In this document: positions 1 through 5,555 of the stretch, piece by piece | How positions within the stretch are numbered: the stretch's first letter is position 1 | Layout of the letters: every line of letters starts with the position of its first letter | Source: Myxococcales bacterium | GTDB lineage: Bacteria > Myxococcota_A > Polyangia > Nannocystales > Nannocystaceae | DNA length: 12,412 nucleotides | Direction of reading: 5' to 3' | Assembly: GCA_020431135.1 (NCBI GenBank) | Contig: JAGQIT010000690.1 | Coordinates: 1-12,412 of the forward strand | Made by a program: the position numbers and the translations under genes | The notes under the pieces: model-generated | Database searches by the model: none | Told to the model about the DNA's origin: nothing | Seen by the model: the letters and a program-made list of their open reading frames with translations, nothing else

Positions 1-1267
1 GCTCGAGCAGCGTCTCGAGGATCGCCCACCGCCGCGGCGTATCGCACTCGAGCCCGAGGAGGAGGGCGTCGGTCAGCCCCGCCTCGTCGACGATCGGGAT
101 CCCGAGGGCCCGAGCTCGCCGCTTCGTCGCGGTCTCGCCGCGGCCGGCGAGGAGGGCCGTCGTCCGCCGCGAGAGCGAGCCGACCACATTCGCGCCGCAG
201 GCCCGCAGGTCGCGGCGCAGGCGGCCCTTGTCGACGCGCTCAAAGGGCCCGCTGAGCGCGTAGACCTTGCCCTGGAGCGGCGCGGCGCGGGACGCCGTGA
301 GCTCGAGATCAAGCGTCGTCGGGCGCCGGAGGTCGAAGAGCTGGATCTTCTCGCGCTGGTGGCAGAGGAGCCAGCCGTCGAGGATGCGGATCTGCCCCCG
401 CTTCCACGGGAGCGGGCCCGCGAAGGACCACACGAGCGCGCCGCGCTCGCGCTCTGGATCGAAGCGCCACGCTCGCGGCCCATCCGGGCGGTAGTCGTGG
501 ACGAGGAGGAGCGTCTCACCCGCGCCCTCGCAGCGGACCGCGGTGACCTCCCAGAGGAGGGTCCAGCGCCGGAGGAGGCGCCCCGTGGGCAGGGAGAAGA
601 GCAAGAGCTCCCGGCCGCCCGCGCCGATGGCGTAGAAGCGCTGGCCGTCCGGCGTGACGTCGACGCACCCGAAGGAGCGGCCGTAGTAGCGCCGTCGACG
701 GCGTACCGCGCCTCGCCAGAGATCATGGATGTACAAGCACCCCTCTACGAAGGAGATCAGCCAGCGACCCGTCGGGTCGACGTCGAGGTCGAGCTGGTCG
801 CTGCGGTCGCGCGCGCGCCAGGAGCGGGGCGTCGCGTCGACGCAGTCGTGGACGACGTCGAGTTGACGCCGCTCCCGGAACCCGCTGGAGGCGATGAGGT
901 CACCGGCGCTCGTGACCGCGCGGAGAACCCCCGGGAGCGTCAGCGGAGGGGGGTAGCTCGCCGTCAGCGCCGCGAGGTCGACGAGCACCCGCTGCGCGTA
1001 CTCGTCGCAGTTGTCGGCGTGGGTGCGCACCATCCAGATCGTGTCCGGCAGGGTCGCGTGCTCGAGCATGAAGCAGCGCATGAGGCCGCCCTTGATGGGT
1101 ACCAGCGGCGAGAGCGTCCCGCTCTCGAGGTCGAGGACCCGGAGCGCGGCCCTCCACTCGGGGATCTCGAGCGTGAGCACGAGGCGACGACCGTCGGGGT
1201 GGAGCCACACATCGTCGAAACGCTCGGCGAGGTCGATCTCCCAGGTAGGAGGCGTGTTCGACGCCAT
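1..1267 (-). CDS. Partial protein: probable beta-propeller region followed by a BRCT domain (C-terminus off the window)
   Basis: An open frame runs from an ATG at 1267 to the left edge, giving 422 codons without a stop; the end lies outside the window. Residues about 10-320 contain repeated short strand-like segments with propeller-style turns such as WLHPDGRRLVL (21-31), LDVDPTGRWLI (161-171) and DVTPDGQRFYAIG (203-215), so I read this part as a WD40/YVTN-like beta-propeller (inference). Residues about 331-400 match a BRCT domain of the type found at the end of NAD-dependent DNA ligase: LQGKVYALSGPF, then the Gly-Ala turn at ACGANVVGSLS, TTALLAGRG, and KRRARALGIPIVDEAGL. BRCT domains bind proteins, phosphopeptides or DNA ends. 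The sequence continues past BRCT (LLLGLECDT...), so another segment follows. There is no signal peptide, so it is probably cytoplasmic. No good Shine-Dalgarno is seen; TATCCT lies 9 nt before the ATG. The BRCT call is firm, the propeller call moderate, and the cellular role unknown. Confidence 0.75.
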   Translation of the reverse strand, partial: MASNTPPTWEIDLAERFDDVWLHPDGRRLVLTLEIPEWRAALRVLDLESGTLSPLVPIKGGLMRCFMLEHATLPDTIWMVRTHADNCDEYAQRVLVDLAALTASYPPPLTLPGVLRAVTSAGDLIASSGFRERRQLDVVHDCVDATPRSWRARDRSDQLDLDVDPTGRWLISFVEGCLYIHDLWRGAVRRRRRYYGRSFGCVDVTPDGQRFYAIGAGGRELLLFSLPTGRLLRRWTLLWEVTAVRCEGAGETLLLVHDYRPDGPRAWRFDPERERGALVWSFAGPLPWKRGQIRILDGWLLCHQREKIQLFDLRRPTTLDLELTASRAAPLQGKVYALSGPFERVDKGRLRRDLRACGANVVGSLSRRTTALLAGRGETATKRRARALGIPIVDEAGLTDALLLGLECDTPRRWAILETLLE

Positions 1268-1276
1268 CGCCCCGAG

Positions 1277-1282
1277 AGGATA
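1277..1282 (-). promoter_or_regulatory. Putative -10 element TATCCT of the propeller-BRCT gene
   Basis: On the minus strand TATCCT lies 9 nt before the ATG at 1267, close to the distance expected for a leaderless or very short leader mRNA. No convincing -35 box is visible. It is supported mainly by the same arrangement at 2820-2825, 3508-3513 and 10659-10664. Confidence 0.35.
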
Positions 1283-1302
1283 GCCGGTTTCTCGCTTCCC
1301 TA

Positions 1303-1318
1303 CGGCGCTCGGGCGCCG
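1303..1318. repeat. Small perfect hairpin between two leftward genes
   Basis: CGGCGC, loop TCGG, GCGCCG: a 6-bp perfect stem with a tetraloop, 55 bp past the stop of the membrane-protein gene. It could act in termination, but no T tract follows on either strand, and in this GC-rich sequence such stems arise by chance. Confidence 0.25.
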
Positions 1319-1373
1319 CCGTGACCCTGTCCTCCTGGGCAGATATGGTCGCGACGCGCGCGGGGCTCGCGGC

Positions 1374-2429
1374 TCAGCCCTGCGCTGCGTGGCGCGTCCG
1401 CGGTCGCCTCCAGATCACCGCGTCGACGACGTAGTGGTGGAAGTTCGCGGTCTGGTGGAGGATCAGCAGCGCCGGCAGCGAGGTCCAGGCCAGGAGCCCC
1501 GCGGCCGCGCCGAGGGTGACGTAGAACGCGGCCGAGACGGCGACGCAGGCGAGGGCGTAGGCGGCGAACCACCCGGGCTGGGAGATCCGGCGGGCGAGCC
1601 CCGTCGCGGGCTCGGGATCGGCGAAGCGCTGGGCGTTCGCCGCCCAGACGAAGAGCAGATACTGGGCGTTGTGCCAGATGTTGATGAAGAGCCAGCCGCG
1701 GGTGACGTCGGCGATGAGCAGGTAGCTGACGGTCGTGATCGCGACGTGCGAGAGGACGAAGAGCGCCTGCGGGAGCCGCCGTCGATCGCCGCGCCGCCAG
1801 GCCCGGAGCTCGCGGAGCAGCCACAGGGCGAGGGCCGCCAGGGCGATCGCCGCGGCGACGTCGACGGCGAGCGCCGGCGTCGGCGGGCACCACAGCGGCG
1901 CGCCGTAGAAGGTCCCCGGATCCTCGTGCGCCCGCCGGAGAACGCCCCAGAGCGGGAAGGCGTAGACGACGACGTCGACCAGGCGTTGCGTCTGTAGGAG
2001 GCCGCCGGCGCGCTCAGGAGGGGTCGCGCTCGCGCGACCGTAGGCCCGGGCGATGCCGAAGCTCTGGCGCGTGTAGTGCCACGACTGCCAGAAGAAGTAG
2101 AGGCTGCTCAGGGCGACGAGCCCGCCGAACCACGCGACGCCCGCGGTCCCGAGGAGAACGGCCGGCGGCGCGACGAGCAGCAGGTAGCGGTAGCGCCGGC
2201 GGTCCCCCGGGAGGAGGGCGATCCGCGTGTAGGTCGCGGCGACGTGCGGGTAGGCGAGGAGCCAGAGATCGACGAGCAGGACCGCGAAGAAGAGGCCAGG
2301 GATCGCCCACGCGACGCCGCCGAGGAGCAGCGCGAGGAGGAGCACCCCGACGATCAGGGTGAGATCGTAGCGACGATTGCGGAGCCACCGCGGCGCCCCG
2401 ACCGTCGGGTCTGCGTCGACAACGTCCAT
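1374..2429 (-). CDS. Uncharacterised polytopic membrane protein with His-rich motifs
   Basis: 351 residues with about nine or ten hydrophobic segments, roughly at 23-43, 44-62, 83-100, 103-122, 149-163, 186-206, 221-240, 247-263, 287-310 and 311-327, so an inner-membrane protein. Near the helix ends sit motifs that look functional rather than structural: YPHVAATYTR (60-69), WHYTRQSFGI (117-126), INIWHNAQY (249-257) and HQTANFHHYVVDAVIW (325-340). Clusters of His and aromatic residues at membrane edges suggest a metal or heme site. They recall, loosely and from memory, membrane enzymes such as the Brp/Blh carotenoid dioxygenases or desaturases, but no signature of those families is established here. 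The ATG at 2429 is the first in frame; no clear ribosome site precedes it. It lies 106 bp before the propeller-BRCT gene and 104 bp after the lipoprotein gene, all on the same strand, so co-transcription is possible but not indicated. The gene is confident; the function is unknown. Confidence 0.8.
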   Translation of the reverse strand: MDVVDADPTVGAPRWLRNRRYDLTLIVGVLLLALLLGGVAWAIPGLFFAVLLVDLWLLAYPHVAATYTRIALLPGDRRRYRYLLLVAPPAVLLGTAGVAWFGGLVALSSLYFFWQSWHYTRQSFGIARAYGRASATPPERAGGLLQTQRLVDVVVYAFPLWGVLRRAHEDPGTFYGAPLWCPPTPALAVDVAAAIALAALALWLLRELRAWRRGDRRRLPQALFVLSHVAITTVSYLLIADVTRGWLFINIWHNAQYLLFVWAANAQRFADPEPATGLARRISQPGWFAAYALACVAVSAAFYVTLGAAAGLLAWTSLPALLILHQTANFHHYVVDAVIWRRPRTRHAAQG

Positions 2430-2447
2430 CGGCCTGAGCGAGCGTCA

Positions 2448-2461
2448 CGCGGCGCGCCGCG
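2448..2461. repeat. 14-bp GC palindrome upstream of the membrane-protein gene
   Basis: CGCGGCGCGCCGCG is a perfect 14-bp palindrome 18 nt upstream of the ATG at 2429. It could be a regulator site or simply a product of the base composition; no second copy was noticed. Confidence 0.2.
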
Positions 2462-2533
2462 GAGGTGAGCGCGCTCGCGAGCCTCGGCGACGCGCCGTCG
2501 TTCGGATCCCGCGCGCGCCCTCAGCCGGGCCTC

Positions 2534-2812
2534 CTAGGTCGGGGGCGGCGGGTAGTCCTCGTCGGGCTTGGCCTCGTCGGGCTTGGCCTCGTCGGGCTTG
2601 GCGGACTCGCCGGTCTTGTCCTCGGCGTCGCCCTCCTTGGCGTCACCGCTCTCGGCCGCCTTCTCCGGGTCTTTGTCCTTGTCCTCGTCGGCGCTCTTGT
2701 CCTCGCTCGGCGCCTTCGCTTCGGGCGTGGAGGTGCAGCCGAGGGGGAGCATCAGGGCGAACGCGGCGGTCGCAGCGAGCCGCCACAGTGGCGAACGATC
2801 GGATCCATCCAT
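2534..2812 (-). CDS. Small lipoprotein with a highly charged, repetitive tail
   Basis: 92 residues. The N-terminus has charged residues (MDGSDRSPLWR) followed by a hydrophobic stretch LAATAAFALMLPLG and Cys26, which reads as a lipoprotein signal cleaved before Cys. The lipobox LPLGC is imperfect, because position -3 is Pro rather than Leu/Val/Ile. After Cys the mature part is almost entirely Lys, Glu, Asp, Ala and Pro, predicted to be disordered, with the unit KPDEA three times at about residues 72-86 and an end DYPPPPT. Such tails usually serve as periplasmic or surface spacers; no enzyme domain is visible. The ATG at 2812 is chosen because the signal begins there, and a TGATACGAT extended -10-like sequence lies 7 nt upstream. 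The gene is separated by 104 bp from the membrane-protein gene downstream. The lipoprotein call is fairly sure; the function is unknown. Confidence 0.72.
   Translation of the reverse strand: MDGSDRSPLWRLAATAAFALMLPLGCTSTPEAKAPSEDKSADEDKDKDPEKAAESGDAKEGDAEDKTGESAKPDEAKPDEAKPDEDYPPPPT
2557..2602. repeat. Three tandem 15-bp units encoding KPDEA
   Basis: The 15-bp unit GTCGGGCTTGGCCTC (plus strand) occurs at 2561 and 2576, and its first 12 bp again at 2591. The copies are identical at the DNA level, so the expansion is recent or slippage-prone. It lies in frame inside the lipoprotein gene, so gain or loss of units changes the tail length without a frameshift. Confidence 0.85.
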
Positions 2813-2819
2813 GCGGTGG

Positions 2820-2828
2820 ATCGTATCA
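2820..2828 (-). promoter_or_regulatory. Putative extended -10 of the lipoprotein gene (TGATACGAT)
   Basis: On the minus strand TGA followed by TACGAT ends 7 nt before the ATG at 2812. The TGn extension and the short distance suit a leaderless transcript. No -35 match was found at 16-19 bp. Confidence 0.35.
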
Positions 2829-2966
2829 CCGCGGCTCCGCGGCGAGCGGTCGATCGTCGCGCGCTCTTGACCGGCCAGGCCGACCCGCGTAGCGGCAACG
2901 GGAGCGCGGCGCCGCCGTGATGACGGTCGACTGGGGGCGGCTTCATTTTGTCGGGATCAACCGCCG

Positions 2967-3389
2967 ATGGCCGACGACTTAACCACGGACGGCGAGCGGA
3001 CGAGCGCGATGTCCGAGCTCGGCGAGTGCCTGGCCACGGCCAACGCCGGCTACTCGACCTGCGCCGACTACTGCGCGTCCAAGGGGGAGGTCTGCGCCAA
3101 CGCGTGCTACTACTTCGGGGACTCGGCGCTCTACTACTGGGAAGTCAGCGACGCGTGCGTCGACGGCGACGTCTTCGATCAGGGGTCGGTTGAATACACA
3201 AGCGCGTGTACGAACGACCTCTACTTTGATCCGGAGCGGTCGCCCGCGTCATTTGAAAACGCGCCCCGGACCACAGAACGGCCCAGCGAGCCGGCGGCCG
3301 GGAAGTGGACTGCTCGTCCGCTTCTTCTTCGCGCGCGCCTCCACGACGGGGGGAGCCTCTTCTTCCTCAACACCCTCGGCGGCTCGTAG
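2967..3389 (+). CDS. Small Cys-rich protein, probably eroded or truncated at the 3' end
   Basis: 140 residues. Residues 15-85 look like genuine coding sequence and carry seven cysteines (21, 32, 36, 43, 47, 64, 81) with the pattern C-x10-C-x3-C-x6-C-x3-C: YSTCADYCASKGEVCANAC, then YYWEVSDACV and YTSACTNDLYF. This resembles, from memory, small disulphide-rich secreted proteins common in Myxococcota, which normally have a secretion signal and a Cys cluster at the C-terminus. Both are missing here: the N-terminus (MADDLTTDGERTSAMSE) is hydrophilic, and after about residue 88 the sequence becomes Arg/Pro-rich without Cys. A start at Met15 (3009) is equally possible. No ribosome site is seen. I regard it as a possible gene whose ends are lost, or a pseudogene, lying between a leftward lipoprotein gene and the rightward AAA+-like gene. 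No function can be assigned. Confidence 0.4.
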   Translation: MADDLTTDGERTSAMSELGECLATANAGYSTCADYCASKGEVCANACYYFGDSALYYWEVSDACVDGDVFDQGSVEYTSACTNDLYFDPERSPASFENAPRTTERPSEPAAGKWTARPLLLRARLHDGGSLFFLNTLGGS

Positions 3390-3504
3390 CGACGCGGCGG
3401 CACTTCCCGGGGCGACCGGAGCCGCTCGCCTGGGGCGACGCGGAGGCCGATCACGTCGACGCCTCCAAGCGCCAGCACGACGCTCCGCCGCGCTCGACCG
3501 CCGC

Positions 3505-3513
3505 TGCTACGCT
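3505..3513 (+). promoter_or_regulatory. Putative extended -10 (TGCTACGCT) before the AAA+-like gene
   Basis: TGC plus TACGCT ends 8 nt before the ATG at 3522; the 8 nt (GCGCCACC) hold no Shine-Dalgarno. The arrangement suggests a leaderless mRNA starting at or next to the ATG. No -35 box is recognisable. Confidence 0.38.
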
Positions 3514-3521
3514 GCGCCACC

Positions 3522-4949
3522 ATGGACCGGACCAACCCTCTGTCGGCGCTCCATCACCCGCTCCTCGGCGTCGCCTGCCCCACCGTCGGCGACCTCCTCG
3601 ACCGCGCGGGGCTCGAGGCCCGGCGGACCCTCGAGACCGCGGCTCGCCTTGCGGCCCGCCGCTGCGCCCAGCAAGATCAGGCGCTTGCCCTCCGCGAGGA
3701 GGTCGGCGCGGCCCCGTCGAGCGAGTCGCTCGCGCCCTGGGCGATGCCCCCGTGGGCGCTGACCCCGAGCGACGTCGCCCGGGCCCTCCTCGCCGAGCTC
3801 CCCCGCGTGGTCATGGACGCGCTCTTCGTCGAGATCAGCGACGACGCGGCCGAGCTGCTGGGGCAGGACCGCGACCGCTGGCGCCGGAGCGCCGAGGACT
3901 CGCCGCCCGAGGTCGACCGCGACCTCCCCCTCGCCCGCGCCTACGCCCGACGCTGGGCGCTGACCCTCGGCCGCGACAGCGCTCGCCCGCTCGCCGCCCT
4001 CCAGCTCCTCGGCCACGGCGCTAGCGCGGCGCTAGCGACCTACTCAAGCCGGTACCTCGACGGGCTGATCACCCTCAGGGAGGCCGAGTTCGAGGTCCAG
4101 CGCAACCTCGCGGCCGCGGCCGAGCGCGAGCGCTGGTGCTCCGCCGAGATCGACCCCGCGCTCGACGAGCCCTACTACGACTACTTCGACGGGATCGCGG
4201 CCGTCGAGGCGGCGCTGGAGCGCGGTCCCGGGGCGGTCGTCGTCGGCGAGCGCGGCTCGGGTCGCCGCGCCCTCCTCCGCGAGTGCCAGCGACGGCACCG
4301 TCGCGGCGCCGGGCCGCCGGCGATCCGCGGCTTCGGCTTCACTATCGACTACGCCCGCGGGTTCCCCTTCTTCGCCGCCGACTGCACCTTGGTGCCGCCG
4401 CCGGAGGTCGACGATCCCTGCATCTTCGCCTTCGTCGACCCCGGGATCACGATCCTCCTCGGCGACAACCCCGACCCTGAGCTCGCCCAAGCCTGGCTAG
4501 CGATGTGCCTGCGCCGGAGCGGCGGCGGCGACGATCCGAGGCTCATCCTCGCCCTCACCCCCGCGCAGCACCGGCAGCTCCGCCGCATCCTCCCGGAGCT
4601 CGCCCGCCTCGAGGTGATCGCGATCCCCGAGCCAGCGCCCATCGACGAGTTCGTGATGTCGATGTGCAAGGTCTTTGAACTCGAGACGATCGCCGCGGGC
4701 CCCGTAGATCTCGCTCGCCTCCTGTGGTGGCGCGCCCGCCTGCCGTCCGCCGCTCAGACCCTCCATGCGCTCGCCCAGCCGGCGCCGCGCCACTTCCAGC
4801 GGCTCCTCCGACGCGCCCTCTCGCGCGGCGACGCGGCGCTGCCGAGCCGCATCCAGGGTCACCTTACGCGACTCGGGCTCACCGAGGGTGACCTGGAGCA
4901 CCTGCGCGCGATCGAGGCGGCGCTCTTCGATCCGCCGACGAACTCATAG
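3522..4949 (+). CDS. Degenerate ClpA/ClpB-like AAA+ domain protein (probably not an active ATPase)
   Basis: 475 residues, hydrophilic, no signal peptide. Residues 1-200 are an Ala/Leu/Arg-rich, mostly helical region I do not recognise. From about 222 the order of elements follows the first AAA+ module of Clp/Hsp100 unfoldases. GAVVVGERGSGRRALL (237-252) sits where the Walker A loop should be, but the essential Lys-Thr/Ser is Arg-Arg. CIFAFVDPGITILLGD (300-315) aligns with the Walker B and following segment (LFIDEIHTLVG in Clp), but the Asp-Glu is changed to Asp-Pro. LILALTPAQHRQL (341-353) aligns with the sensor-1 segment, LEVIAIPEPAPIDEFV (363-378) with the end of the large subdomain, and LPSAAQTLHALA (407-418) with the Clp LPDKAIDLIDEA segment. 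ATP hydrolysis is therefore unlikely; a structural or adaptor role is an inference. The next gene, lhr, is 606 bp away and gives no clue. The gene is certain, the family call fairly good. Confidence 0.8.
   Translation: MDRTNPLSALHHPLLGVACPTVGDLLDRAGLEARRTLETAARLAARRCAQQDQALALREEVGAAPSSESLAPWAMPPWALTPSDVARALLAELPRVVMDALFVEISDDAAELLGQDRDRWRRSAEDSPPEVDRDLPLARAYARRWALTLGRDSARPLAALQLLGHGASAALATYSSRYLDGLITLREAEFEVQRNLAAAAERERWCSAEIDPALDEPYYDYFDGIAAVEAALERGPGAVVVGERGSGRRALLRECQRRHRRGAGPPAIRGFGFTIDYARGFPFFAADCTLVPPPEVDDPCIFAFVDPGITILLGDNPDPELAQAWLAMCLRRSGGGDDPRLILALTPAQHRQLRRILPELARLEVIAIPEPAPIDEFVMSMCKVFELETIAAGPVDLARLLWWRARLPSAAQTLHALAQPAPRHFQRLLRRALSRGDAALPSRIQGHLTRLGLTEGDLEHLRAIEAALFDPPTNS
4019..4037. 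repeat. 19-bp perfect inverted repeat inside the AAA+-like gene
   Basis: CGCTAGCGC-G-GCGCTAGCG, nine-base arms around one central base, coding for the Ala-rich stretch GASAALA. It contains two CTAG tetramers. It may be chance or a protein-binding site; nothing else supports a function. Confidence 0.4.
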
Positions 4950-5167
4950 CCGCGGCGCTGCGGGGGTCTCCGAGTTTTACATGAGCTTCTCCCGTGGCGC
5001 CTGGGGAGCGCGGCAGCCAACCCTGCATTTGGGAGTCGTGGTCCTCACCGCGGGTGAGCGGGGCGACGTTCTGGCGCGCCTGTCCAAGGGACAGTTCTTC
5101 CTCGTTGGGTAGGGACAATGCGATGGACCGCGATTGGCGCGCTGCTCCGCAGAGAGCGGTGGCGTGA
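4950..5167. other. Non-coding stretch after the AAA+-like gene
   Basis: 218 bp that hold no convincing gene. One short frame (4981-5112, +, 43 codons) contains LTAGERGDVLARLSKG, which faintly recalls the start of an IS630-type transposase, but it stops at once and has no partner sequence or terminal repeats. Base composition is somewhat less GC-rich than the neighbouring genes. The segment continues into the coding remnant at 5168. Confidence 0.4.
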
Positions 5168-5457
5168 ACTGGGAATGGAAAGACTCCGTCGTGTGCCGAT
5201 GGACACCCTGGTAATCGTCCCAACCTCGACTATGCGCTCGGCATCTTGGCTGCATGTAGCGATGGCCCCGCAGAACTCGAACGCCTGCTGCGGAGGAGAC
5301 GGACCCGCTCCGCCGGCGCTTAATCGCGGAAGCGCTGCTGGGGTGCAAGCCCGGCTCGAAGAGGGCGCGGGCGGAGCTCCGCGGGCAGGCGGCACGCAGC
5401 ACGCTTCGAGACGAGCAGTACAGTTGGCCCGCGCGATGCGTGCCGGGTTTGACGACG
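5168..5457 (+). pseudogene. Frameshifted remnant of an unknown gene
   Basis: Two pieces in different frames read like one protein. The first (5168-5320, after a TGA at 5165 and before a TAA at 5321) gives RPNLDYALGILAACSDGP followed by AELERLLRRR. The second (from about 5293) gives EETDPLRRRLIAEALLGC, then KPGSKRARAELRGQ, and fades at about 5457. Joining them needs one frame change between about 5285 and 5310. The result resembles a helical-repeat segment, but I do not recognise the family. The first piece has no ATG or GTG start, and codons end in A or T more often than in neighbouring genes, both signs of decay. It could instead be chance open sequence; confidence is modest. Confidence 0.35.
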
Positions 5458-5481
5458 CCTGACGCGGCGCGGACGAGGCTA

Positions 5482-5498
5482 CTGACACTATGTGTCAG
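5482..5498. promoter_or_regulatory. 17-bp operator-like palindrome upstream of lhr
   Basis: CTGACAC-TAT-GTGTCAG: seven-base perfect arms around three bases, ending 57 bp before the lhr ATG at 5556. The TGACA...TGTCA form is typical of binding sites for dimeric HTH repressors. It is AT-richer than its surroundings, which makes chance less likely. It differs from the palindrome next to the TetR gene at 10639, so a different regulator is implied. RNA hairpin formation is an alternative. Confidence 0.5.
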
Positions 5499-5538
5499 CA
5501 GAGGCGCCCAGGCGGAGGACGCGCGCGCGGATCAGCGC

Positions 5539-5550
5539 TACCGTCGAGGG
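5539..5550 (+). promoter_or_regulatory. TACCGT -10-like box and GAGGG ribosome site of lhr
   Basis: GAGGG (5546-5550) is 5 nt before the ATG at 5556 and decides the start in favour of this codon. TACCGT (5539-5544) just before it matches the -10-like box at 10659-10664. Both cannot serve the same transcript comfortably, because a start point made by this box would fall past the ribosome site; the ribosome site is the better supported of the two. Confidence 0.45.
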
Positions 5551-5555
5551 CCGCG

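Noticed and set aside
1303..1318. Rho-independent terminator
   Set aside because: The stem is short and lacks a T tract on either side; kept only as an inverted repeat.
359..1324. Plus-strand open frame of 321 codons at the left end
   Set aside because: It is opposite the propeller-BRCT gene, and its translation is Glu/Arg/Pro-rich without any domain; the minus strand gives a clear BRCT.
2377..2920. Plus-strand frames opposite the lipoprotein gene, including a Gly/Leu/Val-rich one
   Set aside because: The hydrophobic repeats (GLGLVGLGLVG) are simply the other strand of the KPDEA repeat; the minus-strand product has a proper signal and Cys.
4981..5112. Possible IS630-type transposase fragment
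   Set aside because: Only about 15 residues look similar, a stop follows at once, and no terminal repeats or target duplications were seen.
5490..5555. Upstream in-frame start of lhr at 5490
   Set aside because: The extra 22 residues are Arg/Gly-rich and unlike Lhr, the ATG sits in the loop of a palindrome, and only the ATG at 5556 has a ribosome site.
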